Of a stretch of 48,636 nucleotides of DNA, positions 1-11,214 are shown one piece after another (within the stretch, counting starts at the first letter, position 1; every line of letters begins with the position of its first letter). The position numbers and the translations under genes are program-made. The notes under the pieces were generated by a model. The model was not told where the DNA came from and searched no databases. It saw nothing but the letters and a program-made list of their open reading frames with translations. Source of the DNA: Micromonospora sp. KC723 (lineage in GTDB: Bacteria > Actinomycetota > Actinomycetes > Mycobacteriales > Micromonosporaceae); NCBI RefSeq assembly GCF_004348595.1, contig NZ_SMKD01000030.1, positions 1 to 48,636 of the forward strand, in the 5' to 3' direction.

Positions 1-406
1 GCACCGGGGTGGGCAGGGGGCGGGGCAGCAGCAGCGCCGGCCGGCCCGCCCCGGTGGCCACCTGGGCGGTGCGCTCGGCGAACGCCCCGGAACCGTGCCG
101 GGCGTCGTACCCGATCACCAGTGGACCCTCGCCGCCCTCGGCGGCGAGCCACGCCACCAGCCCGGCCGCGGCCCGGGTGACCACCGCGAGGTTCATGCCG
201 TTGGGGCCGGCCCGCAGCGGACCGCGCAGGCCGGCGGTGCCGAAGGTCAGCGGGCCGGCGAACCGGTCGGCCAACTCCGGCGCGGTGCCCGGCAGCCCGT
301 CGAGCACCGCCCGGAGCTCGTCCCGGCTGGCCGGGTCGGGGTCGTCGTCGAGCCAGCGCCGCGCCTGGTCGCGAAGGTCGTCGAGGTCAGTGGTTTCCGC
401 CGCCAT
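1..406 (-). CDS. Phosphomannomutase/phosphoglucomutase, N-terminal part (cut by window edge)
   Basis: Only the first 135 codons are inside the window; the frame runs off the left edge. The enzyme would interconvert hexose-1- and hexose-6-phosphates in the cytoplasm. The translation starts MAAETTDLDDLRDQARRW and contains the early alpha-D-phosphohexomutase signature LTFGTAGLRG at about residues 51-60, then a GYDARHGS segment that fits the usual conserved Y/D-x-R stretch. The phosphoserine loop lies beyond or at the edge and cannot be checked. The ATG at 404-406 is preceded by an AAGAGG ribosome binding site. The kinase gene upstream on the same strand ends 49 bp away, so co-transcription is possible. 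The subtype (PMM, PGM or PNGM) cannot be decided from this fragment. Confidence 0.85.
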   Translation of the reverse strand, partial: MAAETTDLDDLRDQARRWLDDDPDPASRDELRAVLDGLPGTAPELADRFAGPLTFGTAGLRGPLRAGPNGMNLAVVTRAAAGLVAWLAAEGGEGPLVIGYDARHGSGAFAERTAQVATGAGRPALLLPRPLPTPV

Positions 407-455
407 TGCCTCTTGATAGCACGGCGGCGGATCACCACGTCCCGGCGGCCTCGGC

Positions 456-2597
<2,142 letters not shown>

Positions 2598-2742
2598 AAC
2601 CTCTCTATCTTGCTGGTTCCGACGCCCGATGCGAAACCCGACGCGGCGGTCGTTTGTCTACCGGACGGTACGTGCGCGGCACCTCACGACCTGTCCACCG
2701 AGGTGTGCGGTATCCCTCACCCGCCGCCCCGGCCCGCCGTCC

Positions 2743-2754
2743 TACCATCCGGTA

Positions 2755-2757
<3 letters not shown>
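2743..2757 (+). promoter_or_regulatory. Candidate leaderless promoter of the acyl-CoA mutase gene
   Basis: TACCAT at 2743-2748 is followed by exactly 6 nt and then the ATG at 2755, with no Shine-Dalgarno sequence in between. A transcription start at the A of the ATG is the simplest reading. No convincing -35 element is visible. Confidence 0.45.
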
Positions 2758-4338
<1,581 letters not shown>

Positions 4339-4680
4339 CGTCGACCTACTGTCGGTGACGGTCCGGCGGCCGGTGTCGCGCGTCCGGCCGGTTCGGGCGC
4401 GGTCGCCGGCCGGGCGGCGGGTGGGCGCCCGGGCCGGGCGTGTGGCCGCCGGGTCGGGCGGGTAACCCGAACGGGTGAACCGGACGGACAGCGTGTCCGG
4501 TCGGGCACCGGAGGGACGTGTCACCGTCGGAAGTCGCCCGGCCGCTGTGGGTCGTCGGCTAATTGTCGGAGCGCCGGTCAATTCGGGCGACTAATGCGAC
4601 AATTCGGTTACGGCCACGAATTCGGAGCCGATTTCGCGACCGCTAATAGTCGGTTACGCGTTGTAGGAGGTGGGGGGCAG
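4339..4680. other. Intergenic region between the mutase and amidohydrolase genes
   Basis: 342 bp without a supported gene. The first 200 bp are GC-rich with short inverted repeats such as CGGGTAACCCG that could end the mutase transcript. From about 4555 the composition becomes noticeably AT-richer and repeat-bearing, described separately as a possible control region. Confidence 0.6.
4559..4676 (+). promoter_or_regulatory. AT-rich repeat cluster and strong ribosome binding site ahead of the amidohydrolase
   Basis: Several related short repeats are packed here. CTAATTGTCGG (4559-4569) and CTAATAGTCGG (4643-4653) differ at one base. CAATTCGG occurs at 4579 and again 21 bp later at 4600. CGGTTACG occurs at 4605 and 4652. 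AATTGTCG (4561-4568) and CGACAATT (4597-4604) are inverted. A strong GGAGGTGGGG lies at 4667-4676, five bases before an in-frame ATG at 4681. The pattern looks like a multi-site operator. It is read by eye, and no regulator is identified. Confidence 0.4.
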
Positions 4681-4783
4681 ATGACGGCGTTCGACCGCGA
4701 TCTACCTGCTGTCCCGCAGATATTCGAGCCCTCCCACCAGGGCTTACGTGACGCTGTGCGGTCCGATCACTACCGTAACGAGG

Positions 4784-4814
4784 TTGCGCAGCGTCACCGT
4801 CGGAGGTCTAGGCT
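4784..4814 (+). promoter_or_regulatory. Candidate promoter directly upstream of the M20 amidohydrolase
   Basis: TTGCGC (4784-4789) and TAGGCT (4809-4814) are separated by 19 bp, a little long for a vegetative promoter. Transcription would start near 4822, leaving a leader of about 45 nt to the GTG at 4867. This promoter would exclude the alternative ATG at 4681. Confidence 0.35.
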
Positions 4815-4866
4815 GTCTGCTGTCCTCCCCGATGATCCATCCATTCCTAGTGATCGAGAATTCGAC

Positions 4867-6129
4867 GTGACGAGTGCGTTGACGCTGCCGAACGGCAGCC
4901 AGCTGGCGTCGTCCTGGCCGGAGGCGCCGTCCGGTTCCCAGCCCCTGCCCTTCGACCTGGATCATCTGCTCGCCCTGCGGGTACCCGGACTCATCGCCAC
5001 CCGGCGCCACCTCCACTCCCACCCGGAGCTCTCCGGTGAGGAGTTCGAGACGGCGGCGCTGATCGCCCGGGAACTCACCCTGGCCGGGCTGCACCCGCGG
5101 CTGCTGCCGAAGGGCAACGGGGTCATCTGCGACATCGACGGCCGCCCGGACGGGCCGATCATCGCACTCCGCGCCGACATCGACGCGCTGCCGCTGACCG
5201 ACGTCAAGGACGTGACGTACCGGTCCACGGTCGACGGGGTCTGCCACGCCTGCGGTCACGACGTGCACACCACGGTGATGCTCGGCGTCGGCATGCTGCT
5301 GGCCCAGCTCGCCGACGCCGGCCAGCTCGACGGCCGGGTGCGGCTGATCTTCCAGCCGGCGGAGGAGATCCTGCCGTGCGGCTCGCTGGAGGTCATCGAG
5401 GCCGGCGGCCTGGAGGACGTGGTCCAGATCTTCGCCGTCCACTGCGACCCGAACCTGCCGGTGGGCAAGGTCGGGCTGCGGGTCGGCCCGATCACCGCCG
5501 CCGCCGACAACGTCACCGTCCGACTCACCGGCCCCGGGGGCCACACCGCCCGCCCGCACCTGACCGTCGACCTCGTCGACGCGCTCGGCCGCCTGGTCAC
5601 CGAGGTGCCGGCTCTGGTCAGCCGCCGGGTGCCGGCCAACAGCGGGCTGCTGCTGGTGTTCGGCCACGCCTCGGCCGGCACCCGCTACAACGTCATCCCG
5701 TCCGAGGCGTACGCGTCCGGCACGCTGCGCGTGATGGACCGCGACACCTGGGAGCAGGCCCCCAAGATCGTCGCTCAGGTCGTCCGGGACGTCATCGCGC
5801 CCACCGGCGCCACCGTCGACCTGGAATACCTGCGCGGCCGGCCGCCGGTCAGCAACGACTCCCGGGCCATCCAGATCCTCACCGCCGCCACGGCGGCGGC
5901 GCTCGGTCCCGAAGGGATCGCCGAGACGCCACAGAGCATGGGCGGCGAGGACTTCTCCTGGTACCTGGAGCACGTTCCCGGCGCGCTGGCCCGCCTCGGC
6001 GTCGGCCGGTCCGGGCCCAACGTGGACCTGCACCGGGCGTCGTTCGACGTCGACGAGCGGGCCATCCCCGCCGGGGTGCGGCTCATGGTGCAGACCGCGC
6101 TGAGGGCACTGGCGGCGGCGCGTCAGTAG
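4867..6129 (+). CDS. M20 family metallopeptidase/amidohydrolase
   Basis: About 420 residues from the GTG at 4867. The family contains zinc/manganese-dependent amidohydrolases that cleave N-acyl or N-carbamoyl amino acids and related amides. Visible motifs are RRHLHSHPELSGEEF near residue 47, the metal-binding CHACGHDVHTT, the catalytic FQPAEE, and GGHTARPH in the dimerisation/lid domain; SMGGEDFSWYL supplies a late metal ligand. An upstream ATG at 4681 is in frame and has a much better ribosome binding site, but the 62 codons between the two starts have ordinary, not GC-biased, third positions and include a rare TTA codon, so they look non-coding. The usual family length (390-420) also favours 4867. 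The exact substrate is unknown. The 3' end overlaps the convergent DUF4349 gene by 47 bp. Confidence 0.88.
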   Translation: MTSALTLPNGSQLASSWPEAPSGSQPLPFDLDHLLALRVPGLIATRRHLHSHPELSGEEFETAALIARELTLAGLHPRLLPKGNGVICDIDGRPDGPIIALRADIDALPLTDVKDVTYRSTVDGVCHACGHDVHTTVMLGVGMLLAQLADAGQLDGRVRLIFQPAEEILPCGSLEVIEAGGLEDVVQIFAVHCDPNLPVGKVGLRVGPITAAADNVTVRLTGPGGHTARPHLTVDLVDALGRLVTEVPALVSRRVPANSGLLLVFGHASAGTRYNVIPSEAYASGTLRVMDRDTWEQAPKIVAQVVRDVIAPTGATVDLEYLRGRPPVSNDSRAIQILTAATAAALGPEGIAETPQSMGGEDFSWYLEHVPGALARLGVGRSGPNVDLHRASFDVDERAIPAGVRLMVQTALRALAAARQ

Positions 6130-7069
6130 CGGAGCCCGGCGGGCGCGGCCCGCCGGTCGGTGCCGACGGTGCGGTGTGCCGCCGACGCCACCGGCGGCGC
6201 ACCACCAGGACCAGCGCCACGGGTACGCCGAGCGCCACCAGCCAGGGCAGCAGCGCCCCCAGCACGGTCAACAGAACCCCCACCGAGGCGACGAAGGCCT
6301 GCCAACCGGCGCGTAGCCCCACCAGGAAGCCGGTCCCGGTCGGCTCGCCGGCCGTGGAGGCGTCCCCACCGACGAACGTGACCGTGATGGTGGAGAGCGC
6401 GGTGAGGTCCGCCAGCCGCCGCTTCCGCGCCTCCAGCGAGGCGAGGTCGGCCTCCCGCCGGGCCACCTCGTTCTCCAGCGACACCAGATCGCCGATCGAG
6501 GTGGCCCGGGAAAGCAGCTTCCGGGCACTGTCCACCCGGGCCCGCTGGGTGGCGATCCGGGCGTCCAGGTCGACGGTCTCCTCGGTGACGTCCTGGGTCC
6601 GTACCTCCCGGTGCTGCTGCCGGCCGTAGCCGGCCAACTCGTCCACGAACGCGGTGAACCTCGCCGCCGGCACCCGCAACTCCAGTTCCGCCTCCGCGTC
6701 GGCGTCCACGCCGCGCCGCTGGTCCCCGCCGACGAAGCCGCCGGCCGCGGTCACCGCCGCCACCGCCCGGCGGGCCGCCGCGTCCACGCCCCTGCGGGCT
6801 GACCCGTCCACGCCGTCCACCTGCACCCGCAGGGCTCCGGTGTAGACGATCGCCCGCTGGTCGACCCGCAGGTCCGGTGCGCCGGCGCCGGCCGAGCCCG
6901 GCTCGGTGCCCCCACCCACCGCCGCCCGGCCGGCCGGGGCGTCGACGGCCGGAGCCCGCGCAGCCGACTCGTCCGTCCCGCCGGAGTCATCCGACGCACT
7001 GCACCCGGCCAGCAGCGACACCGCCAACCCCAGCGCCGCCACAGTGCCGGCCCGTCCTCTTCGCCCCAT
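6083..7069 (-). CDS. DUF4349-containing lipoprotein with coiled coil and C-terminal membrane anchor
   Basis: A 328-residue protein. The N-terminus is a lipoprotein signal, with lipobox SLLAGC and Cys23 as the predicted lipidated residue. A Ser/Ala/Pro-rich stretch follows, then the DUF4349 core from about 65 (DQRAIVYTGALRVQVDGV). A long charged coiled coil spans roughly 160-225 (RIATQRARVDSARKLLSRATS and following). A hydrophobic region at about 250-295 with a basic end suggests a membrane span before a cytoplasmic tail. The ATG at 7069 was chosen because it starts the signal peptide and has GGGGAA upstream; the frame stays open further upstream. The function is not known; this is a surface-exposed envelope protein. 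It is divergent from the hydrolase at 7191. Confidence 0.82.
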   Translation of the reverse strand: MGRRGRAGTVAALGLAVSLLAGCSASDDSGGTDESAARAPAVDAPAGRAAVGGGTEPGSAGAGAPDLRVDQRAIVYTGALRVQVDGVDGSARRGVDAAARRAVAAVTAAGGFVGGDQRRGVDADAEAELELRVPAARFTAFVDELAGYGRQQHREVRTQDVTEETVDLDARIATQRARVDSARKLLSRATSIGDLVSLENEVARREADLASLEARKRRLADLTALSTITVTFVGGDASTAGEPTGTGFLVGLRAGWQAFVASVGVLLTVLGALLPWLVALGVPVALVLVVRRRWRRRHTAPSAPTGGPRPPGSATDAPPPVPSARSAP

Positions 7070-7190
7070 GTTCCCCGCTCCGTCCTGCCTGACCCCGGGT
7101 CCGGGGCGATAGCTGGGACGCGGCGCGACCACGCCGCGGTTCCGGCAGACTGCGACGAGGACATCACGATTCGATAATCGAGGAGTCACG

Positions 7191-7823
7191 ATGCAGGTCA
7201 CCAAGTACGCCCACTCCTGCCTCCGGATCGAGCACGACGGCGGGTTGCTGGTGGTCGATCCCGGGGTGTTCGGCGACGCCGCGGCGGCGCTGGACGGGGC
7301 GGACGCGGTGCTGGTCACCCACGAGCACCCGGACCACGTGGACGTCGAGGCGCTCACCCGCCGGCTGGAGAAGAACGCCGTCCCGGTGCACGGCCCGGCG
7401 TCGCTCGCCGCCGTGCTCGGCGACGCGGCCGAGGCGCTCACCCCGGTCACCGCCGGCGACACCTTCACCGCCGCCGGCGTCCCGGTACGCGCCGTCGGTG
7501 GCCGGCACGCCGTCATCCATCCCGACATCCCCGTTGTGGAGAACGTCGGCTACCTGCTCGACGGGCGGGTTTACCACCCCGGCGACGCGCTGTACGTCCC
7601 GTCCGGCGTACCCGTGGACATCCTCTTCGCCCCCATCCACGCGCCCTGGTCGAAGTTCGCCGAGGTGGTCGACTTCATCCGGGCCGTCGCCCCGCGCCGC
7701 GCGTACGCCCTGCACGACGGGCTGCTCAACGCCAACGGTCTCGGCGTGCTCGACCGGCAGTACGCCGCGCTGTCCCGGACCGACTACCACCGGGTCGAAC
7801 CCGGCACCCGGATCGACGCCTGA
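7191..7823 (+). CDS. MBL-fold metal-dependent hydrolase
   Basis: A 210-residue metallo-beta-lactamase superfamily protein. It starts with the typical MQVTKYAHSCLRIEHDGG strand pair and carries the metal motif THEHPDHVD (His44, His46, Asp48, His49). Further likely ligands are in GGRHAVIH and the YHPGDALYVP segment. The C-terminal ALHDGLLN fits the UPF0173/UlaG-like subgroup of small hydrolases. The substrate is unknown. A good GAGGAG site sits eight bases before the ATG. The next gene begins two bases after the stop codon, so the two are probably translated from one message. Confidence 0.88.
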   Translation: MQVTKYAHSCLRIEHDGGLLVVDPGVFGDAAAALDGADAVLVTHEHPDHVDVEALTRRLEKNAVPVHGPASLAAVLGDAAEALTPVTAGDTFTAAGVPVRAVGGRHAVIHPDIPVVENVGYLLDGRVYHPGDALYVPSGVPVDILFAPIHAPWSKFAEVVDFIRAVAPRRAYALHDGLLNANGLGVLDRQYAALSRTDYHRVEPGTRIDA

Positions 7824-7825
7824 CC

Positions 7826-8749
7826 GTGGCCGCGCCCCCGTCCGACGTGGTGCAGCGGCTGTACCGCACGCCGCCGGAGAAGTTCGTCGCCGCCCGTGAC
7901 GCCGCCGTCGCCGAGGCCCGCCGGGCCGGTGACACCGCCGACGCCCGCCGGATCGCCCGGCTGAGACGCCCCACCGTGGCCGCCTGGCTGGTCAACCTGC
8001 TCGCCCTGGAACGCCCCGACCTGGTCGCCGACCTGGCTCAGCTCGCCGAGGCGCTGCGTACGGCCCAACGCGACCTGAAGGGGCCGAAGCTGCGGGAACT
8101 CTCCGCCCAGCGGCGGGCCGTGGTCGCCGCCCTGGTCACCGAGGTACGCCGGATCGCGGCCCGGACCCCGGGCGCGCCCCCGGCGGCCCGGCTGCCGCTG
8201 GCCGAGGTGGAGTCCACCCTCAACGCCGCGCTCGCCGACACCGAGGTGGCCGAGCAGGTGCGCTCCGGCCAACTGCTCCGGGCGGCGCACTACGCCGGGT
8301 TCGGTGAGGTGCCCCGGCCCCAACTGCGCCTCGTCACCACGGAGGAACCGGCCCGCGTACCCGACCGGGTGGACGCGCGACGGGCCCGCGACGAGCGGGC
8401 GGCGGCGCGGGCCGCGCGGGCCGAGCGGACGAAACGGCGGCGTGCGCTGGAGCAGGAGCTGGCGTCGGCACGCACCGAACAGGGGCGCGCGGAGCGGGAC
8501 CTGGACGGCGCGGCGGCGGCCGAGCGGGACAGCGCGGCCACCCTCGACCGGATCGAGGCCGAACTGGCCGAACTGGAACGCCGCCGGGCCGTCGCCGAGC
8601 AGGAGCTGAGCCGGTCGAAGCTGGCGCGGCGCGGCGCGGAACGGACGCTCACCGCGGCCCGCCGCCGCACCGGCGAGGTGGAGGCGGTCATCGAGGCGTT
8701 CGACGCCGAAGAGGGGGATGCCGCCGCCGACGACGGCGAGGCAGACTGA
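7826..8749 (+). CDS. Conserved actinobacterial coiled-coil protein of unknown function
   Basis: A 307-residue protein beginning at a GTG two bases after the hydrolase stop codon. The N-terminal 180 residues are helical and start with a recognisable actinobacterial pattern (VQRLYRTPPEKFVAARDA). Residues about 185-290 are an almost uninterrupted Ala/Arg/Glu coiled coil (RARDERAAARAARAERTKRR and following). The tail is acidic. There is no signal peptide or membrane segment. Its tight coupling to the MBL-fold hydrolase suggests a shared role, but none can be named. Confidence 0.75.
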   Translation: MAAPPSDVVQRLYRTPPEKFVAARDAAVAEARRAGDTADARRIARLRRPTVAAWLVNLLALERPDLVADLAQLAEALRTAQRDLKGPKLRELSAQRRAVVAALVTEVRRIAARTPGAPPAARLPLAEVESTLNAALADTEVAEQVRSGQLLRAAHYAGFGEVPRPQLRLVTTEEPARVPDRVDARRARDERAAARAARAERTKRRRALEQELASARTEQGRAERDLDGAAAAERDSAATLDRIEAELAELERRRAVAEQELSRSKLARRGAERTLTAARRRTGEVEAVIEAFDAEEGDAAADDGEAD

Positions 8750-8780
8750 GCGCGATGAATGCGTTCAGCGGGCGGTGGCG

Positions 8781-9527
8781 ATGACCCCGGAACAGGTGGC
8801 GGCCGCCAGCAAGCCGGCCGTGCTCGAACTGGGCGAGGCGTTCAGCCGCTGCCCCGGCACGCTGCGCCGGGCCCGGCTGCTCGGCATCTCCGGCTGGGCT
8901 TTCTACATCACCGGTCGGGCCGGCGCGCTCGGTGACGTCCGCGCCGAGACCGCCGCCGCCGCGATCGGATTCATCGCCCCGGAGGCCGTCGCCGACGGGT
9001 GGGACGCCGCGGCCCGGGTGGTCCGTCCGATCGAGGTGGCCGCCGCCAACCTCGCCGAGTGCTGCCGCTGGGGCACTGAGCACCTCGACGACCTGCCCGG
9101 CACGCCTCGGCTGGCCACGCTGCTGGACCGGGTCGTCGCGGGTGCGGACGCCACCGGCATGCCGCTGTTCGCCGCCTGGCGGGCGATGCCGGTGCCGGGA
9201 AACGCCGCCGGGGCGCGGGCGGCTGTGGCGTTGCTGCTGCTCCGCGAGCACTTCACCGGCGCGTACCTGCTGGCCGTGCGGGCCGCCGGGATGACCCCGT
9301 TGGAGGCGGTGCTGGCCGGCCCGGAGGGGGAGGCCGGGGCGACCGCCTGCGGGTGGTCCCCGCCGTACCCGCCGGTCGGGCCGTTGGTACGGCGGCGGCT
9401 CTGGGCCGAGGCGGTGACCGACCGGCTGGTCTCGGCGGCGTTCCGGGCGCTGCGAGCCGGGGAGGGCGCGGAGCTGGTGCGGCTGCTCACCACCACCAGG
9501 ACCGGCCTGCGGGCCGTCGACGGGTGA
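8781..9527 (+). CDS. SCO6745-like family protein
   Basis: A 248-residue helical protein. The segments LGEAFSRCPGTLRRARLLGISGWAF, the AAAAIGFIAPEAVADGWDAA segment and LREHFTGAYLLAVRAAGMTPLEA match, as I recall it, the actinobacterial SCO6745 family, which has a winged-helix-like fold but usually no demonstrated DNA binding. The ATG at 8781 is preceded by GGGCGG. It lies 31 bp downstream of the coiled-coil gene and may be the last gene of a three-gene unit starting at 7191. The function is unknown. Confidence 0.7.
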   Translation: MTPEQVAAASKPAVLELGEAFSRCPGTLRRARLLGISGWAFYITGRAGALGDVRAETAAAAIGFIAPEAVADGWDAAARVVRPIEVAAANLAECCRWGTEHLDDLPGTPRLATLLDRVVAGADATGMPLFAAWRAMPVPGNAAGARAAVALLLLREHFTGAYLLAVRAAGMTPLEAVLAGPEGEAGATACGWSPPYPPVGPLVRRRLWAEAVTDRLVSAAFRALRAGEGAELVRLLTTTRTGLRAVDG

Positions 9528-9617
9528 CCGAAGGCGATTGGCGTACCCGACCGGCAGGCCGGCGGCGTGGCGTAAATCAGCGGCGCCCGACCCCGCCCGC
9601 CTGTCAGGATCCCTGCC

Positions 9618-10580
9618 GTGACGCTCCCCGCCGGCTGGACCGCCCGCCGCCCCACCCTCGACGACGTCCCGGCCATCCTCGCGCTCGTGCACGCCGCGGA
9701 CACCTTCGCCGTCGGCTACCCGGACTTCGACGCCGAGGACGTCCGGTCCTGCCTCACCGCCCCGTTCTTCGACCCCGCCCACGACTCCTGGCTGGTCAAC
9801 GACCCGGACGGGCGGGTGGTCGGCTGGACGTTGATCGACAACCCGACGGGCGTCGGGCGGGAGTTCGTCGACGTGTACGTCGATCCCGAGCGGGCCGCCC
9901 CGGTCCGCGCTGCCCTGCTCGCCCGGGTGCTCGCCCGGGTCGCCGAACGGGCCGCCGAACGCGACCTGCCCGCGCTGACCGCCCGCGCGGCGGCGTTCCC
10001 TCCCGAGGCACGTTGGGCCGGGGAACTGGTCGAGGCCGGCTTCGCCCGGGTGAAGCGGTACGTGCGGATGACCCGTCCGCTGGCCGACCTGCCGGCGGAG
10101 CCGCCACCCCCGCCCGGGGTGACCGTCCGTCCGCTGCGTGCCGACGACGAGACCGACCTGCGGCTGTTCCACCGCGTCTACGACACCGCCTTCCGGGACA
10201 CCCCCGACTACGAGCCGCTCGGCTTCGACCGCTGGCGGGAGGCGCTGCCCAGCTACGGCAAGGTCTGGGACGAGTGGTTCCTCGCCGAGGTCGACGGCGT
10301 GCCGGCCGGTGCCCTCCAATCCTCCGACCAGGACCTCGACCAGGACTCCGGCTGGGTACGCACGCTGTCGGTGCTGCCCGCGTACCGGCGGCGGGGGGTG
10401 GGCGCGGCGCTGCTGTGGCGGGCATTCACCGTCTACGCGGCCAAGGGCCGCCGCGCCGCCGGGCTCGGTGTCGACCTGACCAACCCGACCTCGCCGGCGA
10501 CCCTCTACCGCTCGGTCGGGTTGCGCGAGGAGCGGTGGACCGACATGTACGAGCGGAGCGTTCCCGCCGCCGGTGTGTGA
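9618..10580 (+). CDS. Tandem GNAT-family N-acetyltransferase (mycothiol-synthase-like architecture)
   Basis: A 320-residue protein with two GNAT domains, about 5-155 and 165-315. The second has a clear acetyl-CoA pyrophosphate loop (LSVLPAYRRRGVGAALL) followed by LGVDLTNPTSPATLYRSVGL, the usual beta5 and late-helix region. The first lacks a clean RxxGxG/A loop (YVDPERAAPVRAALLAR) and is probably degenerate. This arrangement resembles MshD, the mycothiol synthase, but overall similarity seems too low to assign that name. It starts at GTG 9618. It converges with the GGCT-like gene. Confidence 0.83.
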   Translation: MTLPAGWTARRPTLDDVPAILALVHAADTFAVGYPDFDAEDVRSCLTAPFFDPAHDSWLVNDPDGRVVGWTLIDNPTGVGREFVDVYVDPERAAPVRAALLARVLARVAERAAERDLPALTARAAAFPPEARWAGELVEAGFARVKRYVRMTRPLADLPAEPPPPPGVTVRPLRADDETDLRLFHRVYDTAFRDTPDYEPLGFDRWREALPSYGKVWDEWFLAEVDGVPAGALQSSDQDLDQDSGWVRTLSVLPAYRRRGVGAALLWRAFTVYAAKGRRAAGLGVDLTNPTSPATLYRSVGLREERWTDMYERSVPAAGV

Positions 10581-10652
10581 TGCGTGACGCCCTCCGGGGC
10601 CGGCGGCGGACGCCGTGCACCCCGGTAGCAGACTGGGGGCGTGCGACAGTCG

Positions 10653-11108
10653 CTACGCCGACGCGGTGCCGGTGGGGCGGGACCGCAGCTCGCTGACGTA
10701 GTCGTCGGGCGCGCCCGCCTTCTCCGCCGCGTTCGCGATCTCCGACAGGTACCACGACGTCGGCAGGCCGCCCTCGTACCCGTCGAAGACGTAGATCCAC
10801 GCGGTCACGTCCCCGTCCAGCGTCGAGACGCGGACGTGCAGCTTGCGGTACGTGCCGGCGGTCACGCCCTCGATCTCGTCGAGCTGCGCGGCGTCGTACG
10901 GGTGAATGTCGTACAGCGCCACGAAGACCCGGTCGCCCGGGGACTCCACGACGGTGCTGACGGAACCCTCCCAGCCGATGACGTCCTCGCCCGCGAAGGT
11001 CAGCCGCCAGCCCTCCAGCCAGCCGGTGCCCACCATCGGCGAGTGCGGACAGTAGGCGCGCATCCGGGCGGGGTCCAGGTTTGAGCCGTAGGCGGCGTAG
11101 TGACGCAC
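10653..11108 (-). CDS. Gamma-glutamylcyclotransferase-fold protein
   Basis: A 151-residue AIG2/GGCT-like protein. The substrate-binding motif YAAYGSNLDPARM opens the protein at residues 4-16, and the probable catalytic Glu lies in AAQLDEIEGVTAGTYRK, where the family has an acidic residue after a D-x-x-E stretch. The length agrees with the fold. Possible activity is release of 5-oxoproline from gamma-glutamyl amino acids, but family members vary. It starts with GTG at 11108. A TATCGT hexamer seven bases upstream suggests a leaderless message. Confidence 0.82.
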   Translation of the reverse strand: MRHYAAYGSNLDPARMRAYCPHSPMVGTGWLEGWRLTFAGEDVIGWEGSVSTVVESPGDRVFVALYDIHPYDAAQLDEIEGVTAGTYRKLHVRVSTLDGDVTAWIYVFDGYEGGLPTSWYLSEIANAAEKAGAPDDYVSELRSRPTGTASA

Positions 11109-11121
11109 GGCGATGACGATA
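11109..11121 (-). promoter_or_regulatory. Candidate leaderless promoter of the GGCT-like gene
   Basis: On the minus strand TATCGT (11121-11116) is followed by 7 nt and the GTG start at 11108. No ribosome binding site lies between them. Confidence 0.4.
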
Positions 11122-11214
11122 GCCCGGCGGAGGGTTGGGGGAGAATACGACGGTGCGTGTCGGACACGTTCGGGAGAAGAAAGTCACTGTGACCACTGAC
11201 GAAGGGCGAGCGTT

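Noticed and set aside
2598..2754. B12 riboswitch ahead of the cobalamin-dependent mutase
   Set aside because: Only 157 bp separate it from the divergent kinase gene, no B12-box-like sequence was seen, and the promoter appears to be leaderless.
4594..4680. Earliest ATG (4594) as start of the amidohydrolase
   Set aside because: It lies inside the repeat cluster, has no ribosome binding site, and the encoded residues show no coding bias.
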